This document shows, piece after piece, positions 1 through 8,154 of a stretch of 64,000 nucleotides of DNA; the stretch's first letter is position 1, and the number at the start of each line of letters is the position of its first letter. The stretch lies in NCBI GenBank assembly GCA_045802605.1, contig JBJMQS010000003.1, forward strand, positions 1-64,000, read 5' to 3'. Under the pieces are notes generated by a model. It did no database searches. It was given only the letters and a program-made list of their open reading frames with translations, and had not been told where the DNA came from. The position numbers and the translations under genes were made by a program. The stretch is from JBJMQS01 sp045802605. GTDB taxonomy: Bacteria > Planctomycetota > Planctomycetia > Gemmatales > Gemmataceae.

Positions 1-282
1 CACGGATGACAGCGACACCGCTGAGGGCGGAATTCACAAGCGGCCTGCTGCAAGATGTGATACAGTCGAGGCCAGAGTTCGCGTTCCATGGCAGCTCCCT
101 CCTGAAGTCGGCTAACTCCAGGAGTCAGACTAGCCCGAACGCGAACTCCCTTTTGCGCCAAGATGTTAGTTTCATTAATGCAATATGTTGTGCGCCCTGG
201 GCTGAGAAATCTCAGGCCGTTGGCCTGAAATCAAACTGAGACCTTACCGAATTCCTAGGTTAGCGGAGTGCAAATCGGAGAC
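1..282. other. Intergenic stretch with a 12-bp inverted repeat
   Basis: I see no convincing gene here. An open frame at 6-239 has no ribosome binding site and no recognisable protein features. The only structure is a perfect 12-bp inverted repeat, gagttcgcgttc at 75-86 against its complement at 137-148, which could form a hairpin with a 50-nt loop. The stretch looks richer in A+T than the following coding region. Confidence 0.4.
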
Positions 283-288
283 ATGAGT

Positions 289-873
289 ATGCGCATGCCG
301 TGGTGGGGTTACGTGGTTCTCGCGGGACTTGCATGGGGAACCTATGTCCCAATCATTTTCTATGGCGGTTCCGAATTGGGCGGAAAGGCGTCGAGTCGCC
401 TGATGGCGATTCTCTGTGTTGGCATCGCGTACTTTGTTTTGGCGGTGCTGTTTCCGCTCGGTTGGTTCTTGAGTGGCCAGGAACAATGGCCGCCGATGAA
501 GACGACCGGCCTCGTGTTTTCCAGTCTCGCCGGAGTGGCGGGCGCGGTCGGTGCAATCTGCGTGGTCTTCGCCAGTAAGGCGGCGATGGACGCGGGCCGG
601 GAGATCGCCACGGCGAATTCCGATTTCAATCCCGCTTCGTTCCGACTGCTGATCGCACCATTGATCTTTGGCATGGCCCCAGTCATCAACACATTGCTCA
701 GCAGTGTCTGGCACCCGAGAGTCGGAGAGCCGTTTCATTTCGCCTGGCATCCTCCCGGCGTGAAATTGGTGGTTGGCATTTTGCTCGTGGCCGCCGGTGT
801 CTTTCTCGTGCTCTATTCCAAAGAAGAAGCGGAGCTGCAAAAGCCCGCGCCGGCCGCCCCGGCCAAAACCTAA
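289..873 (+). CDS. Multi-pass inner-membrane protein, drug/metabolite-transporter-like
   Basis: The protein is small (about 194 residues from this start) and strongly hydrophobic. Four or five membrane spans are visible (VVLAGLAWGTYVPIIFY, GIAYFVLAVLFPLGWFL, TGLVFSSLAGVAGAVGAICV, LLIAPLIFGMAPVINTLL, VVGILLVAAGVFLVLY), followed by a short Lys/Pro/Ala-rich cytoplasmic tail. The layout recalls half-size EamA/DMT transporters, but no substrate can be read from it. In-frame starts exist at 268 (GTG), 283, 289 and 295 (ATG). I prefer 289 because GGAG at 277-280 is then about 8 nt upstream. The stop codon lies directly against a long palindrome at 874-949. The transporter assignment is weak; the membrane location is firm. 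Confidence 0.6.
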   Translation: MRMPWWGYVVLAGLAWGTYVPIIFYGGSELGGKASSRLMAILCVGIAYFVLAVLFPLGWFLSGQEQWPPMKTTGLVFSSLAGVAGAVGAICVVFASKAAMDAGREIATANSDFNPASFRLLIAPLIFGMAPVINTLLSSVWHPRVGEPFHFAWHPPGVKLVVGILLVAAGVFLVLYSKEEAELQKPAPAAPAKT

Positions 874-949
874 GGCGAGCGGGGTTGCGTAGTCGCCCCG
901 AGTCTTTGGAGCTTCAGACCCTCGGGGCGCTTACGCAACCCCGCTCGCC
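874..949. repeat. Dispersed-type palindrome (GGCGAGCGGGGTTGCGTA arms)
   Basis: The left arm ggcgagcggggttgcgta pairs with ttacgcaaccccgctcgcc at 931-949, and an inner gccccgag/ctcggggc stem extends it. The element starts on the base after the TAA stop of the upstream membrane protein. It could act as a transcription terminator, and it belongs to the set of palindromes found throughout this window. Confidence 0.8.
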
Positions 950-970
950 AAAATCACGGACACAACTTTC

Positions 971-1366
971 ATGGCCGAACCCTATGTCGCACTGCAGACC
1001 GTTATGATGCCGCGGGACGCCAATCCGCAGGGATCGATCTTTGGCGGCGTGATCTTGAGCCACATCGACATGGCCGGTCATACCGGCGCTCGCCACTTCG
1101 TGATTCAAGCGGGCGGCGAAGTGCCGGTGCTCGTCACTGTCGCCGTGAATCGCGTCGAGTTCAAGCAACCTGTTTTCGTCGGCGACGTCATCCGCTGTTT
1201 GGTCACGCCGGAGAAAATCGGCCGCACGTCGATTACAGTTAAAGTGATCGTTGAAGCGGAGCGCGATGGCCAAAGTCTGACAGTGACAGAAGCGGAAATC
1301 GTGTTCGTTGGCATCGACAAGACCAGCCCGGATCGCAAGCCGAAGCCACTGCTGGCGAGCCGCTAA
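971..1366 (+). CDS. Acyl-CoA thioesterase, hotdog fold (YciA-like)
   Basis: This 131-residue protein has the size and sequence of single-domain hotdog acyl-CoA thioesterases, which hydrolyse acyl-CoA to free acid and CoA in the cytoplasm. Family signatures are MMPRDANPQGSIFGG near the N-terminus (the NP-G-IFGG segment containing the catalytic Asn/Asp region), followed by ILSHIDMAG, the central VNRVEFKQPVFVGD strand-helix element and GRTSITVKVIVEAE. The length is normal for the family. No strong ribosome binding site is seen before the ATG at 971. The gene sits alone between a palindrome and the pyrophosphatase gene. Chain-length preference cannot be read from the sequence. Confidence 0.85.
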   Translation: MAEPYVALQTVMMPRDANPQGSIFGGVILSHIDMAGHTGARHFVIQAGGEVPVLVTVAVNRVEFKQPVFVGDVIRCLVTPEKIGRTSITVKVIVEAERDGQSLTVTEAEIVFVGIDKTSPDRKPKPLLASR

Positions 1367-1514
1367 CAATCGTTTGCCGTCATAATCTGAACGTCTTGAT
1401 CCGTCATTCGCTGTCCGTTTGCGCTTCTGGGCATGCGAATTGCGAACCTATGAATCGAGCCTCAAGGACAAAGATGTCTGGAGACACCTTTCATCACCTG
1501 TGCCCGGAACGACT

Positions 1515-2051
1515 ATGAAGCCCGTGAATTTAGCTCGCCTGCCGACTTGGGATACTGAGAGCGGCCATCTGAATGTGATCATCGAAACACCTAAGGGCAG
1601 CCGCAGCAAACTGACGTACGACCCGGAACGCGGGCTATTCGAATTGGGGAAGGTGTTACCGCGGGGCATGGTGTTCCCGTTTGATTTCGGTTTCATCCCG
1701 AGCACGCGCGGCGAAGATGGCGACCCATTGGACGTGCTCGTGCTGCTGGAAGAACCGTTGCCAGTTGGTTGCTTAGTACCTGCCGAGTTGGTGGCCGTCA
1801 TCGAAGCAGAGCAAAAGGAAGACGGCAAAACCGAGCGCAATGATCGGCTCATCGCGATACCCGCCGTGAATGGCAGCGCACAGAGCAGTCGTGAAGATGG
1901 AGCAAGCGATCAATTGTTGCGGGACATCGAACAGTTTTTCATCTCGTACAACCTACTAGCCGGAAAAGAATTCAAGCCCCTGGGCCGATTCGGGCCCAAG
2001 CGAGCCGGGAAGTTGATCAAGAAGGCGATAAAGAAAAAGTCGCGGAAGTGA
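1515..2051 (+). CDS. ppa: Inorganic pyrophosphatase, family I
   Basis: Soluble family I inorganic pyrophosphatase hydrolyses pyrophosphate to phosphate and pulls forward biosynthetic reactions. The sequence shows the early VIIETPKGSRSKLTYD substrate-binding region, FPFDFGFIPST, and the metal-binding signature EDGDPLDVLV at about residues 67-76. The open frame extends upstream to 1419, but the first 32 residues have no family resemblance. The ATG at 1515 gives 178 residues, the usual bacterial length, so I place the start there. The C-terminus ends in a Lys/Arg-rich tail (KLIKKAIKKKSRK), which is unusual but not disruptive. Confidence 0.88.
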   Translation: MKPVNLARLPTWDTESGHLNVIIETPKGSRSKLTYDPERGLFELGKVLPRGMVFPFDFGFIPSTRGEDGDPLDVLVLLEEPLPVGCLVPAELVAVIEAEQKEDGKTERNDRLIAIPAVNGSAQSSREDGASDQLLRDIEQFFISYNLLAGKEFKPLGRFGPKRAGKLIKKAIKKKSRK

Positions 2052-2558
2052 TTAGCATTTGTCGGAAGTCTTTGCCGCGAGCGAGGAGCGAATTGCCGGG
2101 TCTGGAGCTTCCTACATTTCGTGGCCGGGTCTGAGGTCGCCCTCAGGCGACCGAAGGCCCGGTTGAACCCGCAAGCGCTTGCCACTTCACCGGGGCATCG
2201 AAGACTCTGCCCCGGCCACGAAATACAAAGACTCTGCTTGCGCCACGAAATACAAGAGACTCAGTGCGGCCACGAAATACAGGAGACTTTGCCTGGGCCA
2301 CGAAGTGATCTCGCCAAATCGCCTTTTTGCGATTCCGCCACACACTCGCTACGATCCCGACCTGCGCCTGCCACCTGCATCGCTGGTCGGCCCTGCGGAC
2401 CGCGTCACGCACCAGCGTTACCGGGACACCCGGGCTGAAGCCCGCGGCTACAATACCCATTCTCAAACGCAAAAACCACCGCGTCCCAACCGCGTTTCCT
2501 TGCAATCGACCAGCCCTCCCGTTAGCCTGAACATCCGAGCCACCGGGAGTGTTTACGA
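2052..2558. other. Repeat-rich intergenic region
   Basis: About 500 bases hold no credible gene; the open frames on both strands are read-throughs of repeats. At 2109-2200 lies a degenerate copy of the element built around TTCGTGGCCGGGTCTGA and ending in GCCACTTCACCGGG, also present at 35340-35455. It is followed by short tandem repeats at 2215-2307. The last part (2400-2550) shows no structure I can name. A ribosome binding site (gggag, 2545-2549) precedes the next gene. Confidence 0.7.
2215..2307. repeat. Short tandem repeat, 27-28 bp unit, about 3.4 copies
   Basis: Units start with gccacgaaatac at 2215, 2242 and 2269, with a partial unit (gccacgaag) at 2297. Unit lengths are 27, 27 and 28 bases. 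The shared core gccacgaaatac also occurs twice in the repeat at 35340-35490. The units are contiguous without spacers, so this is not a CRISPR array. Confidence 0.8.
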
Positions 2559-5108
2559 ATGCGCTGGATCGTCGCGCCAGGGCTCTTACTCGGAATTTGT
2601 TGCGCCGGTGCGTTGGCAGGCGACGGCGTGGCTGTTGATCGCCAGGGCGATCCCTTGCCGCCACGCGCCGTCGCGCGGCTGGGCTCCATTCGCTTTCGAG
2701 GTCAACTGGCGCAAGGACCCGACGCCAAATCATTGCTAACGATCCGCGGTAACCGCGCCGCCGTGGTCGATATCCAAACCGGCGCGGCCATTCGCTACTT
2801 GCCCGGACCTGATCCACGCGAGCTTGAGGTGCAGACCTTTCTCGTCTCCGCTGATTTCCGGCGCGTCGTTTATTGCGGACCCAAGCAAGCCGAGATCTGG
2901 GACATCGAGTCCGGCGACCGCCTTCGCACCATTGGCCACGACATTGAGAATTACGGAGGTGATGTTCGGCCGGTCATTCTGACCGGCCGCGTGTTGGTGT
3001 TGCAAAACAATGGTTGGTGTCCGACCGCTGGTTGCTGGGACGTACAGTCAGGGCAGTTGGCATGGAAAGACCCACCGACGGAAGCCCGGGGCGGCGCCGG
3101 GCCCGGGCCGGCACGATCTGTCATCGGGTTTCATTCTGGTGCGCTCGTCGTGTTGCAGCGCGATGGCGAAAAGACCAAGTTGAAGCTGGTGGTGCCGGAA
3201 ACGGGCCAAGTGAACGACGAGAAAACTCTAAACATCGATATTCTCGTCAACTCCGCTGGGCTCGCGCCCAATGGCAATGAGTTCGCAGCGCTCGATCGCA
3301 AAGGAAAGGTTCACCTCGTTACTATTGAAACGGGTCGCGTGGTTCGCAGTTGGAACGGCCGGCTGCGTCAATTCGGGCCCGATGATTGGGCGGAAGCCTA
3401 CACCACACCCGCATGTTTCAGCGGCGACGGCAAATTCATCGCGGTAGCCGACCCAAGCGACCTCCGAGTGTTCGAGGCAGCCACCGGCAAAGAACAGTCG
3501 CGCACCTCGAGATCGGGTTCCTTCGCGATGGGTGGCCGGGTGGTGTGGGGTGCCGATCACACCACCGTCTGGATGTCTGACACCTACGCACCGGCGTGGC
3601 AAGCGTTCGACGTGGTGGCAGGGAAAGCTAAGAAGTTACCGCAATACGACGGTCATCAGGATCCGATTCAGTGCCTGACCGTGTCGCCGGATGGCACTCG
3701 GATCATCACGGCCAACCCAGAGTCGACGCGAATTTGGGACGCCAAGTCAGCCACCCTGACCCGGCGCTTGGATGAATCTTCGTTCAGTTTCTTCACAAGG
3801 TTGCGGGTCAACGAGATCATGTTTTCGAGTGACGGCGACACAATCGCAGGCGCCGATGATGGCACCGTCGCGCTGTGGGACGCCGGGACGGGCAAGCGAC
3901 GCATCACGCGGACATTGCCGCAATGGAGCTTCGGCGGTTCGGTGGCTCTCACCTCGGATTGTGCCGTCGCTGCATATACCTCGGGCCTGAAAAACGGAAT
4001 GCAGCAGACGGGCCCGACGATCATTCGCCTGTTTGACATGAAGAAGGGAAAAGAGATTCGACAATTCTCTTGTCCCAGTGGTTGGCGAGCGGCCGTAAAC
4101 TTTTCGCCGGACGGTCAACGATTGTTGGTGGCTGGCAATGACTATTCGACCGGCGAAACGTTTGCGAACATCTACGACACGCAAGCCGGCCGCATCGTGC
4201 ATGGACTCGGAGATGATGTGCAAACAGCGAAGTTCCTTCCCTTTGGCTGCAACATCGTTTTCGTGAAAGAGAACGAGATCATTGTTCGCGAACTGTCCAC
4301 CGGCGGGACTCGCCGCGCCGTGAAGATGGAAAGCCACCATCCCGCTCTGATCGATTTGCTCGCCGTTTCCCCGGAGGGCCGCTGGCTCGCCACCGCTTCC
4401 ACACGCGGGGGAAGTCGCAAGATCCTGTTGTGGGATCTCCGCAGCGGTGAAGCGATGGATCCATTAGTCGGCCATGATCTCGAAATTTCCGCCTTGGCGT
4501 TCGCACCAGGAGGCCGGCTGATATCGGCGAGCGGCGACACAACGGCATTGATCTGGGACGTTCATGCGTCGGATGTTGCCAAGCCGCTGACGCAAGGAGA
4601 ACTTCCGGACCTCTGGGCGAAGCTTGGCCAGGACGCCGGCGCGGCTGATCCGGCAATCCATCGCTTTTTGGATGACGGGGCGGTGACATTGGCATATTTC
4701 AAAACGCAAATGGCGCCGACAAAGCCAATCGATTCGCAAGCGGCTGCCAAATGGCTTGAACAAATGGATTCGCCGCGCTACCGCGACCGCCAACTGGCGA
4801 CGACGGCGATCGAGCAAATGGATACGCAAGCCGAACCGCATCTGCGGAAACTCGCGGAGTCCGCGGAATCGGCTGAGGCGCGAGCACGCACCACGCGGTT
4901 GCTCGCACGGCTCTCGGGTTCTGTGACGGATACGAACAGACTGCGCGAGTTGCGTGCTGTCGAAGTATTGTCGCGGTTGAACTTACCCGTGGCGCGCGAA
5001 TTTTTACGAACGCTGGCCGCCGGCGACCCGGCCGCCCGACTCACGCGCGCGGCCCAGACAGCCCTGGGCGATGTGGATAATAAGATTCCCCCGACTCCCG
5101 CGAGGTAA
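2559..5108 (+). CDS. Secreted WD40-repeat protein with C-terminal HEAT-like region
   Basis: The 849-residue protein starts with a signal peptide (MRWIVAPGLLLGICCAGALA, cleavage near residue 20). Next comes the segment DRQGDPLPPRAVARLGSIRFR, which I recognise as typical of the large planctomycete WD40 family. Repeated WD blades follow, for example IWDIESGD, IWDAKSATL, LWDAGTG, LWDLRSGEA and LIWDVHASD, each ending in the usual W-D. The last 180 residues change to helical segments (ADPAIHRFLDDGAVTLAYF, PRYRDRQLATTAIEQM, LARLSG) resembling the HEAT-like tail of this family. Such beta-propellers are protein-interaction scaffolds, and no enzyme motif is visible. Ribosome binding site gggag lies about 10 nt upstream. 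The stop codon overlaps the Shine-Dalgarno of the next gene, so the two are probably cotranscribed. Confidence 0.9.
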   Translation: MRWIVAPGLLLGICCAGALAGDGVAVDRQGDPLPPRAVARLGSIRFRGQLAQGPDAKSLLTIRGNRAAVVDIQTGAAIRYLPGPDPRELEVQTFLVSADFRRVVYCGPKQAEIWDIESGDRLRTIGHDIENYGGDVRPVILTGRVLVLQNNGWCPTAGCWDVQSGQLAWKDPPTEARGGAGPGPARSVIGFHSGALVVLQRDGEKTKLKLVVPETGQVNDEKTLNIDILVNSAGLAPNGNEFAALDRKGKVHLVTIETGRVVRSWNGRLRQFGPDDWAEAYTTPACFSGDGKFIAVADPSDLRVFEAATGKEQSRTSRSGSFAMGGRVVWGADHTTVWMSDTYAPAWQAFDVVAGKAKKLPQYDGHQDPIQCLTVSPDGTRIITANPESTRIWDAKSATLTRRLDESSFSFFTRLRVNEIMFSSDGDTIAGADDGTVALWDAGTGKRRITRTLPQWSFGGSVALTSDCAVAAYTSGLKNGMQQTGPTIIRLFDMKKGKEIRQFSCPSGWRAAVNFSPDGQRLLVAGNDYSTGETFANIYDTQAGRIVHGLGDDVQTAKFLPFGCNIVFVKENEIIVRELSTGGTRRAVKMESHHPALIDLLAVSPEGRWLATASTRGGSRKILLWDLRSGEAMDPLVGHDLEISALAFAPGGRLISASGDTTALIWDVHASDVAKPLTQGELPDLWAKLGQDAGAADPAIHRFLDDGAVTLAYFKTQMAPTKPIDSQAAAKWLEQMDSPRYRDRQLATTAIEQMDTQAEPHLRKLAESAESAEARARTTRLLARLSGSVTDTNRLRELRAVEVLSRLNLPVAREFLRTLAAGDPAARLTRAAQTALGDVDNKIPPTPAR

Positions 5109-5112
5109 CATC

Positions 5113-5400
5113 ATGGCGGCGTATGTATTGGTGGACATCAAGATTCACGACCCGGTCACGTACGAAGAGTATAAGCGGATCGCGCCGTCGTCGATCGCCG
5201 CGTTCGGCGGGAAGTACATCGCACGGGGCGGCAAAACCGAGATTCTCGAAGGGACCTGGAAACCGAATCGCATGGTGCTCTTAGAGTTTCCCAGCCTAGA
5301 AAAGGCCCAGGCCTGGTGGGCATGTGCCGAGTATGCACCGGCGAAAGCGCTGCGGCAAAAGAGCGCCTCGACAGAGATGATCGTCGTCGAAGGGTGTTAG
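5113..5400 (+). CDS. DUF1330 family protein
   Basis: This 95-residue protein matches the DUF1330 ferredoxin-like dimeric alpha+beta barrel family. Visible features are the N-terminal AAYVLVDIKIHDP strand, the central YIARGGKTEILEGTW segment, RMVLLEFPSLEKAQAWW and the final EYAPAKALRQKSASTEMIVVEG. No catalytic function is established for the family. The ATG at 5113 has gagg about 8 nt upstream, and that ribosome binding site overlaps the stop of the WD40 gene, which indicates an operon. Longer open-frame starts further upstream lie inside the WD40 gene and were rejected. Confidence 0.88.
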   Translation: MAAYVLVDIKIHDPVTYEEYKRIAPSSIAAFGGKYIARGGKTEILEGTWKPNRMVLLEFPSLEKAQAWWACAEYAPAKALRQKSASTEMIVVEGC

Positions 5401-5410
5401 ATAAGAGAAG

Positions 5411-5500
5411 AATTAACCGCAGAGAACGCGGAGAGCGCTGAGAAAACCAAATTCAATTCTTGGTTTGCTCCGCGCTCTCTGCGTTCTCTGCGGTCAAATT
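5411..5500. repeat. Palindrome of the CCGCAGAGAACGC family between convergent genes
   Basis: The left arm aattaaccgcagagaacgcggagagcgc pairs with gcgctctctgcgttctctgcggtcaaatt. The element sits between the convergent DUF1330 gene and the microprotein gene and probably ends transcription in both directions. Related copies are at 9485-9551, 14503-14598, 23136-23213, 25201-25280, 25869-25957 and 43156-43223. Confidence 0.85.
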
Positions 5501-5509
5501 CTTAGTCTT

Positions 5510-5614
5510 TCAACCAGACGTTTCATTCCGGTCGGTCATGAGTCGGGAGAGACCCCACATCACGCTCAGAAACGCGGCTGCGAAGCCGACAAAGCCTAAG
5601 GAAGACACCACCAT
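5510..5614 (-). CDS. Putative 34-residue single-span membrane microprotein
   Basis: Reading the minus strand from 5614, ATG-GTG-GTG opens a 34-codon frame ending at TGA (5512-5510). The peptide begins MVVSSLGFVGFAAAFLSVMW and ends in LSRLMTDRNETSG. That gives one hydrophobic helix followed by a short polar tail with R and K/D residues, as in many bacterial membrane microproteins. A near-perfect Shine-Dalgarno AAGGAG (complement of 5621-5626) lies 6 nt upstream. The gene starts 25 nt after the stop of the TPM-domain protein on the same strand, so the two are likely cotranscribed, and a palindrome follows as terminator. I do not recognise a family. Its reality rests on the ribosome binding site, the membrane profile and the context. 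Confidence 0.6.
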   Translation of the reverse strand: MVVSSLGFVGFAAAFLSVMWGLSRLMTDRNETSG

Positions 5615-5638
5615 CGCGGACTCCTTTCCGTTACCAGT

Positions 5639-6709
5639 TTAGAAATCACCACCGGCGTCGCCGCCGCCACCAAAGTCGCCACCACCGCCGAAGTCTCCTC
5701 CGGCATCACCACCAAAATCGCCGCCCGCGTCGCCACCGAAGTCACCACCGGCGTCGCCGCCACCGGCGTCGGCATCGCCGCCGAAGTCGCCGCCGGCACT
5801 AGGCCCTTCGCCGCCGCCGTCATAGTCGGGTGATCCGCCATAGGCGGGCGGCTGGCCAAACATGCCGCCGCCCTGATGTCCGCCGCCGCCGAAGAAGCTG
5901 TTGTACATCCAGTTGCCGGCCATCGAGCCGAACATGCCGCCGAGGAAGGTGTTGAAGAATCCGCCGCCACCGCCACCGCCATAACCGGGTGCGTATCCGC
6001 CTGGCATGCCCCCGCCGCCGCCCATCATGGAGCGGCCCGCGCCGGTGAACGCGCGGATGAGTGCGATGACGATCCATGCGCCGATGACGATCATCAAGAT
6101 CGGACAGATCCAACCCATGGCACTCTCCTCTTCATGGACGGGCGCGGCCGGCCGATGCGGATTGGCACCGGGCTGCGCGACCTCAGGTGCGGACCGTACG
6201 TTTTGATGCGCCTGCATCGTCGTTCGGATCATGTCCAAGCCGGCGAGCAGGCCGGCATCAAATTGTCGGTCGTGAAAATTCTCAGTGAGCTGCCGACGCA
6301 GGTCATCGACGTTGTGTTGGGTGAACAATCCTTTGCCGGTCGCGCGGTCGGCTTTGATCTCAAGATGCCCGTTGCCTTCTTTGGGTTTGAAGATGAAGAT
6401 GTAAAGTCCCTTGCGTACATCCCGATCGTATTCATCCGCCGCCCAGCGCGCGAAAAACAGATCGCGGTCGGACTTCTTGTTCTTGACCGAGTTGAATTCC
6501 GCTTTTCGCGCTTCCGGAACTTCATTGAATGTCTCGACCACGACCGGGTCGTGAAACTTGGACTCAATGTCGTGAGTCATTTTGTTCGCTTCGGTGACCG
6601 CCTCCGCGGAGAAAGCCTTCGCATGGTCTTGCACGTCGGCGCGGGCCGCTGGGGCACCGCCGATTAGGGCCATCAGAGCCAAAACGGTTGCAGCTAACCC
6701 GGCTCGCAT
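5639..6709 (-). CDS. TPM-domain membrane protein with Gly/Asp-rich repeat tail
   Basis: The 356-residue protein begins with a signal peptide (MRAGLAATVLALMALIGGAPAARA). It continues with a TPM-type domain at about residues 25-170 (DVQDHAKAFSAEAV, FFARWAADEYDRDVRKGLYI, KGLFTQHNVDDLRRQL). A single membrane span (WICPILMIVIGAWIVIALIRAF) follows near residues 200-222. The remainder is Gly-rich and ends in repeated GGDFGGDA/GGDAGGDF units. TPM domains are extracytoplasmic and occur with or without phosphatase activity; the biochemical role here is not inferable. The start at 6709 has GAGGG about 6 nt upstream. The Gly/Asp tail resembles a low-complexity linker or surface-exposed region. Confidence 0.85.
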   Translation of the reverse strand: MRAGLAATVLALMALIGGAPAARADVQDHAKAFSAEAVTEANKMTHDIESKFHDPVVVETFNEVPEARKAEFNSVKNKKSDRDLFFARWAADEYDRDVRKGLYIFIFKPKEGNGHLEIKADRATGKGLFTQHNVDDLRRQLTENFHDRQFDAGLLAGLDMIRTTMQAHQNVRSAPEVAQPGANPHRPAAPVHEEESAMGWICPILMIVIGAWIVIALIRAFTGAGRSMMGGGGGMPGGYAPGYGGGGGGGFFNTFLGGMFGSMAGNWMYNSFFGGGGHQGGGMFGQPPAYGGSPDYDGGGEGPSAGGDFGGDADAGGGDAGGDFGGDAGGDFGGDAGGDFGGGGDFGGGGDAGGDF

Positions 6710-6830
6710 AAGAAACCCTCATATTCGGCCGCGAACCGCGGCCTTCTATCATTATTCGTACGCGGCGCACAGTCCTTTGGCGTGGTCGCTGTCCTATTGA
6801 AGTATTCGGTGGTTTGGCTGAGGGGACAAT

Positions 6831-7376
6831 ATGGCCCGAATTCGCAGCACAACGATCCTGGCGGTCCGCCGCGAGGGCCAGGCAGCCCTGGGCGGCGATG
6901 GCCAGGTGACGCTCGGCGCGACCGTCATGAAAGCCGACGCCCGGAAGGTCCGGCGACTGTACGGTGGGAAAGTCCTGTCCGGCTTTGCCGGCAGTTCCGC
7001 CGATGCGTTCGCTCTGTTGGAACGCTTCGAGGCCAAGTTGCACGACCATCAAGGCAGTGTGCCGCGAGCCGCCACGGAGCTCGCCAAGGAATGGCGCACT
7101 GACCGGGTCTTGCGTCGGCTCGAAGCGATGATCGTCGCCATGGACAAGGATCACTTACTCGTCATCAGCGGCACTGGCGACGTGATCCAGCCGCCGGATG
7201 GTATTGCCGCGATCGGCTCGGGCGGGCCGTACGCGCTGGCCGCGGCGCGGGCGTTGGCGGCGCACTCGAATCTGACCCCGAAGGAATTGGTGCGGGCCGC
7301 GCTAGAGATCGCCGCGGATATCTGCATTTACACGAATCGGGAGATTGAGGTGGAGGAGTTGGTAAGTGGCAATTGA
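6831..7376 (+). CDS. hslV: ATP-dependent protease peptidase subunit HslV
   Basis: HslV is the proteasome-like Thr protease that forms the peptidase core of the HslUV complex in the cytoplasm. The mature N-terminus TTILAVRREG begins at Thr7, so a six-residue propeptide (MARIRS) must be removed to expose the catalytic Thr. Further signatures are AALGGDGQVTLG, KVRRLYGGKVLSGFAG, ELAKEWRTDRVLRRLEA, IGSGGPYALAAARAL and the final ADICIYTNREIEVEEL. The 181-residue length is normal. Ribosome binding site gagggg (6820-6825) is well placed. The partner hslU lies 767 nt downstream instead of directly adjacent; the gap holds two other genes with overlapping ends. Confidence 0.96.
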   Translation: MARIRSTTILAVRREGQAALGGDGQVTLGATVMKADARKVRRLYGGKVLSGFAGSSADAFALLERFEAKLHDHQGSVPRAATELAKEWRTDRVLRRLEAMIVAMDKDHLLVISGTGDVIQPPDGIAAIGSGGPYALAAARALAAHSNLTPKELVRAALEIAADICIYTNREIEVEELVSGN

Positions 7377-7970
7377 TGAATCACTGCCGACTCCGAAAGT
7401 CATTGTGATTGCCGGGATCAATGTGCGGGAAAGACCACGGCCGCACGCAGTTTATTAATCGATCAAATTTCACCAGCCACTTTCGTTAATGCAGATGCGA
7501 TTGCCGCGGGCTTGGACGCCTTCGCGCCGGATCAGGCGGCAATCACGGCTGGCCGGTTAATGTTGACGCGGCTCCGAGAATTGGCGGCGGCGCGAAGTGA
7601 CTTTGCATTTGAGACTACGTTGTCTGGCCGAACCTATCTACCGTTCCTCAGATCTCTTCGAGACGGTGGATATGAAGTCCACATGTACTACTTTTGGTTA
7701 GAATGGCCGGATCTCGCGATTCGTCGAGTCAAACAAAGGGTGGCACGTGGCGGTCATCACATTCCGCCCGAGACGATTCGCAGGCGTTTCACCAAGAGCC
7801 TGAAGTATTTTTGGAACGACTATCGGCATCTTTGCGACTACTGGGCCGCATATGACAATTGCGGTGAATTGCCGATGTTGACGGTCGAAGCCGAACAAGG
7901 CACGATACAAGAAGTCGATTCGATTCGTTGGGCTTATCTGCAGGAGTTGGTTCGACATGCGCAAGCGTAA
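7366..7970 (+). pseudogene. Zeta-toxin-like P-loop kinase, frameshifted in Walker A
   Basis: A GTG at 7366, 8 nt after GGAGGA and overlapping the end of hslV by 11 nt, opens VAIDESLPTPKVIVIAGIN. Here the frame breaks: inserting one G after the aat at 7420-7422 gives GINGAGKTTAARSLLIDQ and continues without a stop into the long frame ending at 7970. The restored protein resembles zeta-toxin / UDP-GlcNAc-kinase P-loop proteins: Walker A, then FVNADAIAAGLDAF, FAFETTLSGRTYLPFLR, VHMYYFWLEWPDLAIRRVKQRV and HHIPPETIRRRFTKSLKYF. With the sequence as given, the Walker A lysine is out of frame, so the product should be inactive or the base was miscalled. The next gene overlaps its end. Confidence 0.75.
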
Positions 7971-8154
7971 ACCGAGTCAGGATGTTCTCCAAGCGGTGCA
8001 AGAAGCTGTTCGCCGAGAACTGGAGAACTCAGCTCGTCTGGGCCACTCCGCCGTCATTTCGGAGAACGGTCAACTGGTGACGCTCACCCCGGCAGAAATC
8101 TTCAAGCGCCTGAAGATCGATATCTCCAAGCCGGAGCAGCGGAATGGCTGCTGA
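7957..8154 (+). CDS. Small protein, possible antitoxin of the zeta-like gene
   Basis: The 65-residue charged protein (MRKRKPSQDVLQAVQEAVRR...) has an amphipathic N-terminal helix rich in Arg, Lys and Glu, then a short LGHSAVISENGQLVTLTPAEI segment. It starts inside the zeta-like gene (14-nt overlap, AGGAG about 10 nt upstream) and ends 11 nt inside hslU, so translation of the whole set is probably coupled. I do not recognise a named family. Its size, tight overlap with a zeta-like kinase and lack of enzyme motifs suggest an antitoxin or accessory subunit; this is inferred from context only. Confidence 0.6.
   Translation: MRKRKPSQDVLQAVQEAVRRELENSARLGHSAVISENGQLVTLTPAEIFKRLKIDISKPEQRNGC

Noticed and set aside
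2215..2307. CRISPR array
   Set aside because: Units are 27-28 bases and contiguous, with no unique spacers, and no cas genes are nearby.
2121..2739. Small coding genes in the repeat-rich gap after the pyrophosphatase gene
   Set aside because: The frames run through repeats, overlap the start of the WD40 gene and show no protein signature.
5876..6667. A 263-codon open frame on the + strand
   Set aside because: Antisense to the TPM-domain gene, whose signal peptide, domain and membrane span are coherent.
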